NCBI RefSeq assembly: GCF_900540665.1
Contig: NZ_UQGV01000073.1
Coordinates: forward strand, 1 to 11,999
Direction: 5' to 3'
From: an uncultured Catenibacterium sp.
GTDB lineage: Bacteria > Bacillota_I > Bacilli_A > Erysipelotrichales > Coprobacillaceae
DNA: 11,999 nt
The position numbers and the translations under genes were made by a program. A model generated the notes under the pieces. It saw only the letters and a list, made by a program, of their open reading frames with translations. It was not told the DNA's origin and did not search any database. This document shows, piece after piece, positions 11,814-11,999 of this stretch. Position 1 is the first letter of the stretch; every line of letters starts with the position of its first letter.

Positions 11814-11969
11814 ATGAACTATGAAGTGATTAGTTATATTATTGCCATCATGTATATGGTATTTATGATTTCCTTATTTTGTTCAGCTGTTTATCTCTTC
11901 ATATTAATAGTTAAAGCTCTTAAGAAATATATTAATTCTAAAGATGCAAAAGTCAATATAAAAATGTAG
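11814..11969 (+). CDS. Small single-TM protein (51 aa), unknown function
   Basis: ATG at 11814 opens 51 codons to TAG at 11967-11969, with AAAGGAGAG (11801-11809) 4 bases upstream, a good ribosome binding site. The product has one long hydrophobic helix (residues about 7-34, IIAIMYMVFMISLF and on) followed by a basic tail (KALKKYINSKDAK). It starts 16 bases after the YxeA-type gene and is probably cotranscribed. The last five codons fall in a 24-bp tandem repeat, so the current C-terminus may have been changed by repeat gain or loss. No family recognised. Confidence 0.6.
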   Translation: MNYEVISYIIAIMYMVFMISLFCSAVYLFILIVKALKKYINSKDAKVNIKM

Positions 11970-11999
11970 GTTTAGGACAATATAAGAATGTAGGTTTTC
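11954..11999. repeat. 24-bp tandem repeat at the window edge
   Basis: A unit beginning CAATATAA and containing AATGTAGGTTT starts at 11954 and again at 11978, a 24-bp period. The 22 visible bases of the second copy differ at about three positions. The first copy contains the stop codon of the small ORF. Further copies may lie beyond the window. Confidence 0.7.

Overview
The window is AT-rich with Gram-positive style AGGAGG ribosome binding sites and sigma-A promoters. Its gene set points to a low-GC Firmicute, most likely a gut member of the Erysipelotrichales/Coprobacillaceae (inference; no rRNA or marker phylogeny is available). The set is a YxeA-like protein, a BcrA-like ABC ATPase remnant, an RpiR regulator paired with an M20 hydrolase, and a small protein/P1B-ATPase pair.

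Region 1 (1-2117, minus strand) is the left part of an IS200/IS605-type element. It holds a nested palindrome at its left end, a 49-residue ribbon-helix-helix-like ORF, a decayed tnpA, and a long tnpB that stays open to the window edge. It has landed inside an ammonium transporter gene, amt. About the first 124 Amt codons remain (2492 down to about 2121) behind a perfect-consensus promoter; the rest of amt would lie beyond the left edge.

Region 2 (2499-4869) is a regulatory gap followed by an RpiR/MurR-type regulator and an M20D amidohydrolase 9 bp downstream, probably one operon. Region 3 (4870-7816) is transketolase with its own promoter. The 3' arm of its terminator carries the Shine-Dalgarno sequence of the next gene, a 10-TM EamA/DMT transporter.

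Region 4 (7817-10295) is a metal-transport unit: a strong promoter, an 18-bp perfect palindrome at the expected start of transcription, a 75-residue single-TM DUF6110-like protein, a terminator-like hairpin, then a P1B-type ATPase with an unusual Tyr-Ser-Cys membrane motif and a cysteine-free HMA-like N-terminus. Layout and small-protein architecture resemble the mycobacterial PacL (DUF1490)/Ctp efflux pairs. This is the best candidate in the window for a little-described system.

Region 5 (10296-11999) is a decaying accessory tract. It has TACAnnTGTA boxes of CopY/BlaI type, a BcrA-like ATPase gene with a Walker A deletion and a frameshift, a small hydrophobic ORF, a possible minus-strand coding relic, a YxeA-family gene, a 51-residue single-TM ORF, and a 24-bp tandem repeat at the right edge.
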